Positions 63,912 to 64,000 of a stretch of DNA of 64,000 nt are shown one piece after another. This DNA is from Unio delphinus. Lineage: Eukaryota > Mollusca > Bivalvia > Unionida > Unionidae. Both the position numbers and the translations under genes were made by a program. Under the pieces are notes generated by a model that was not told where the DNA came from, did no database searches, and saw nothing but the letters and a program-made list of their open reading frames with translations. The number at the start of each line of letters is the position of its first letter. Position 1 is the stretch's first letter. The DNA lies in contig JAQISU010000171.1 in assembly GCA_029339505.1 (NCBI GenBank), positions 322,501 to 386,500 on the forward strand. Direction: 5' to 3'.

Positions 63912-64000
63912 ACGATTTTTATCTTAAGATTTGTATCGTAAACGTTTTTTTGATCTTGATTCACGAATTAATCGGATAAATATTACATATGTACTAGCAT
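63912..64000. other. 3' spacer of element C
   Basis: Two palindromic TCGTAAACG motifs follow the mCP stop. The right terminal repeat of C is not reached. Confidence 0.5.

Larger units (their letters stand above)
14407..64000 (+). mobile_element. Polinton/adintovirus-like element C (oldest, outermost, right end not seen)
   Basis: A capsid-gene half runs on the plus strand: scaffold-like protein (14775), pX-like (15998), MCP (16426), then after two nested insertions pVI-like/protease (60595), fibre-like (61466), two-TM (62601) and mCP (63067-63911). Elements B and D sit inside its MCP gene. The ATPase, integrase, polymerase and helicase genes that should precede the scaffold gene are missing: a terminal-repeat-like unit lies only 220 bp upstream. 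C is therefore either a deleted derivative or truncated. Every gene is broken. Confidence 0.75.

Overview
The window is animal nuclear DNA made almost entirely of mobile elements. I see no intact host gene, no rRNA and no bacterial-type operon. Bases are AT-rich. A tRNA-derived SINE, interstitial CCCTAA repeats, a DIRS-order retrotransposon, a Gmr1-like Ty3/gypsy retrotransposon and Polinton/adintovirus-like elements together fit a marine invertebrate. A bivalve or other mollusc is my best guess, and it is an inference.

Layout. 1-3115 is host spacer with three minisatellites. 3116-10208 is a decayed DIRS-type retrotransposon: inverted terminal repeats, an internal complementary region, a GC-rich repetitive Gag-like ORF, RT/RNase H and a tyrosine recombinase. 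10209-14406 is host spacer with a 190-bp higher-order repeat, two SINE copies, telomere-like repeats and a 53-bp minisatellite.

14407-64000 is a nested stack of four related Polinton (Maverick)/adintovirus-like elements, called A-D here. C is the oldest and outermost; its right end is outside the window. B (17364-52335) is inserted in the major capsid gene (MCP) of C. D (52663-60471) is inserted about 320 bp further along the same gene. A (17991-31233, 13.2 kb, the best preserved) is inserted in the minor capsid gene (mCP) of B. The LTR retrotransposon (32645-37386) is inserted in a membrane-protein gene of B. Each insertion has a perfect 5-bp target duplication: TGGCA for A, TATTT for B, CAGAG for D and CAGCT for the LTR element.

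The four Polinton-like copies share one gene order. From one end: ATPase (A32/FtsK-HerA-like); divergent Zn-ribbon plus phospholipase A2; retroviral-type integrase; convergent DNA polymerase B fused to an SF1 helicase and an HNH domain; then, pointing away from the polymerase, a scaffold-like protein, a pX-like basic protein, MCP, a pVI-like hydrophobic protein, an adenovirus-type cysteine protease, a fibre-like protein, a two-TM protein, and the penton-like mCP. The polymerase and integrase provide replication and insertion. The capsid proteins, protease, ATPase and PLA2 are a virion morphogenesis and entry set, so these look like integrated viruses more than simple transposons. In A, MCP and mCP are intact, but the polymerase has lost its N-terminus and has a damaged motif C. 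B is more complete but has stops and frameshifts. D has lost polymerase and helicase. C lacks the whole replication half.

The most notable points are the polymerase-helicase-HNH fusion, a possible -1 frameshift site joining the Zn-ribbon to PLA2, pVI-like/protease fusion ORFs, terminal repeats that carry an inverted copy of their own end, homing-endonuclease cargo in B, and an intact integrase-before-RT Gmr1-like ORF that starts inside an LTR remnant.
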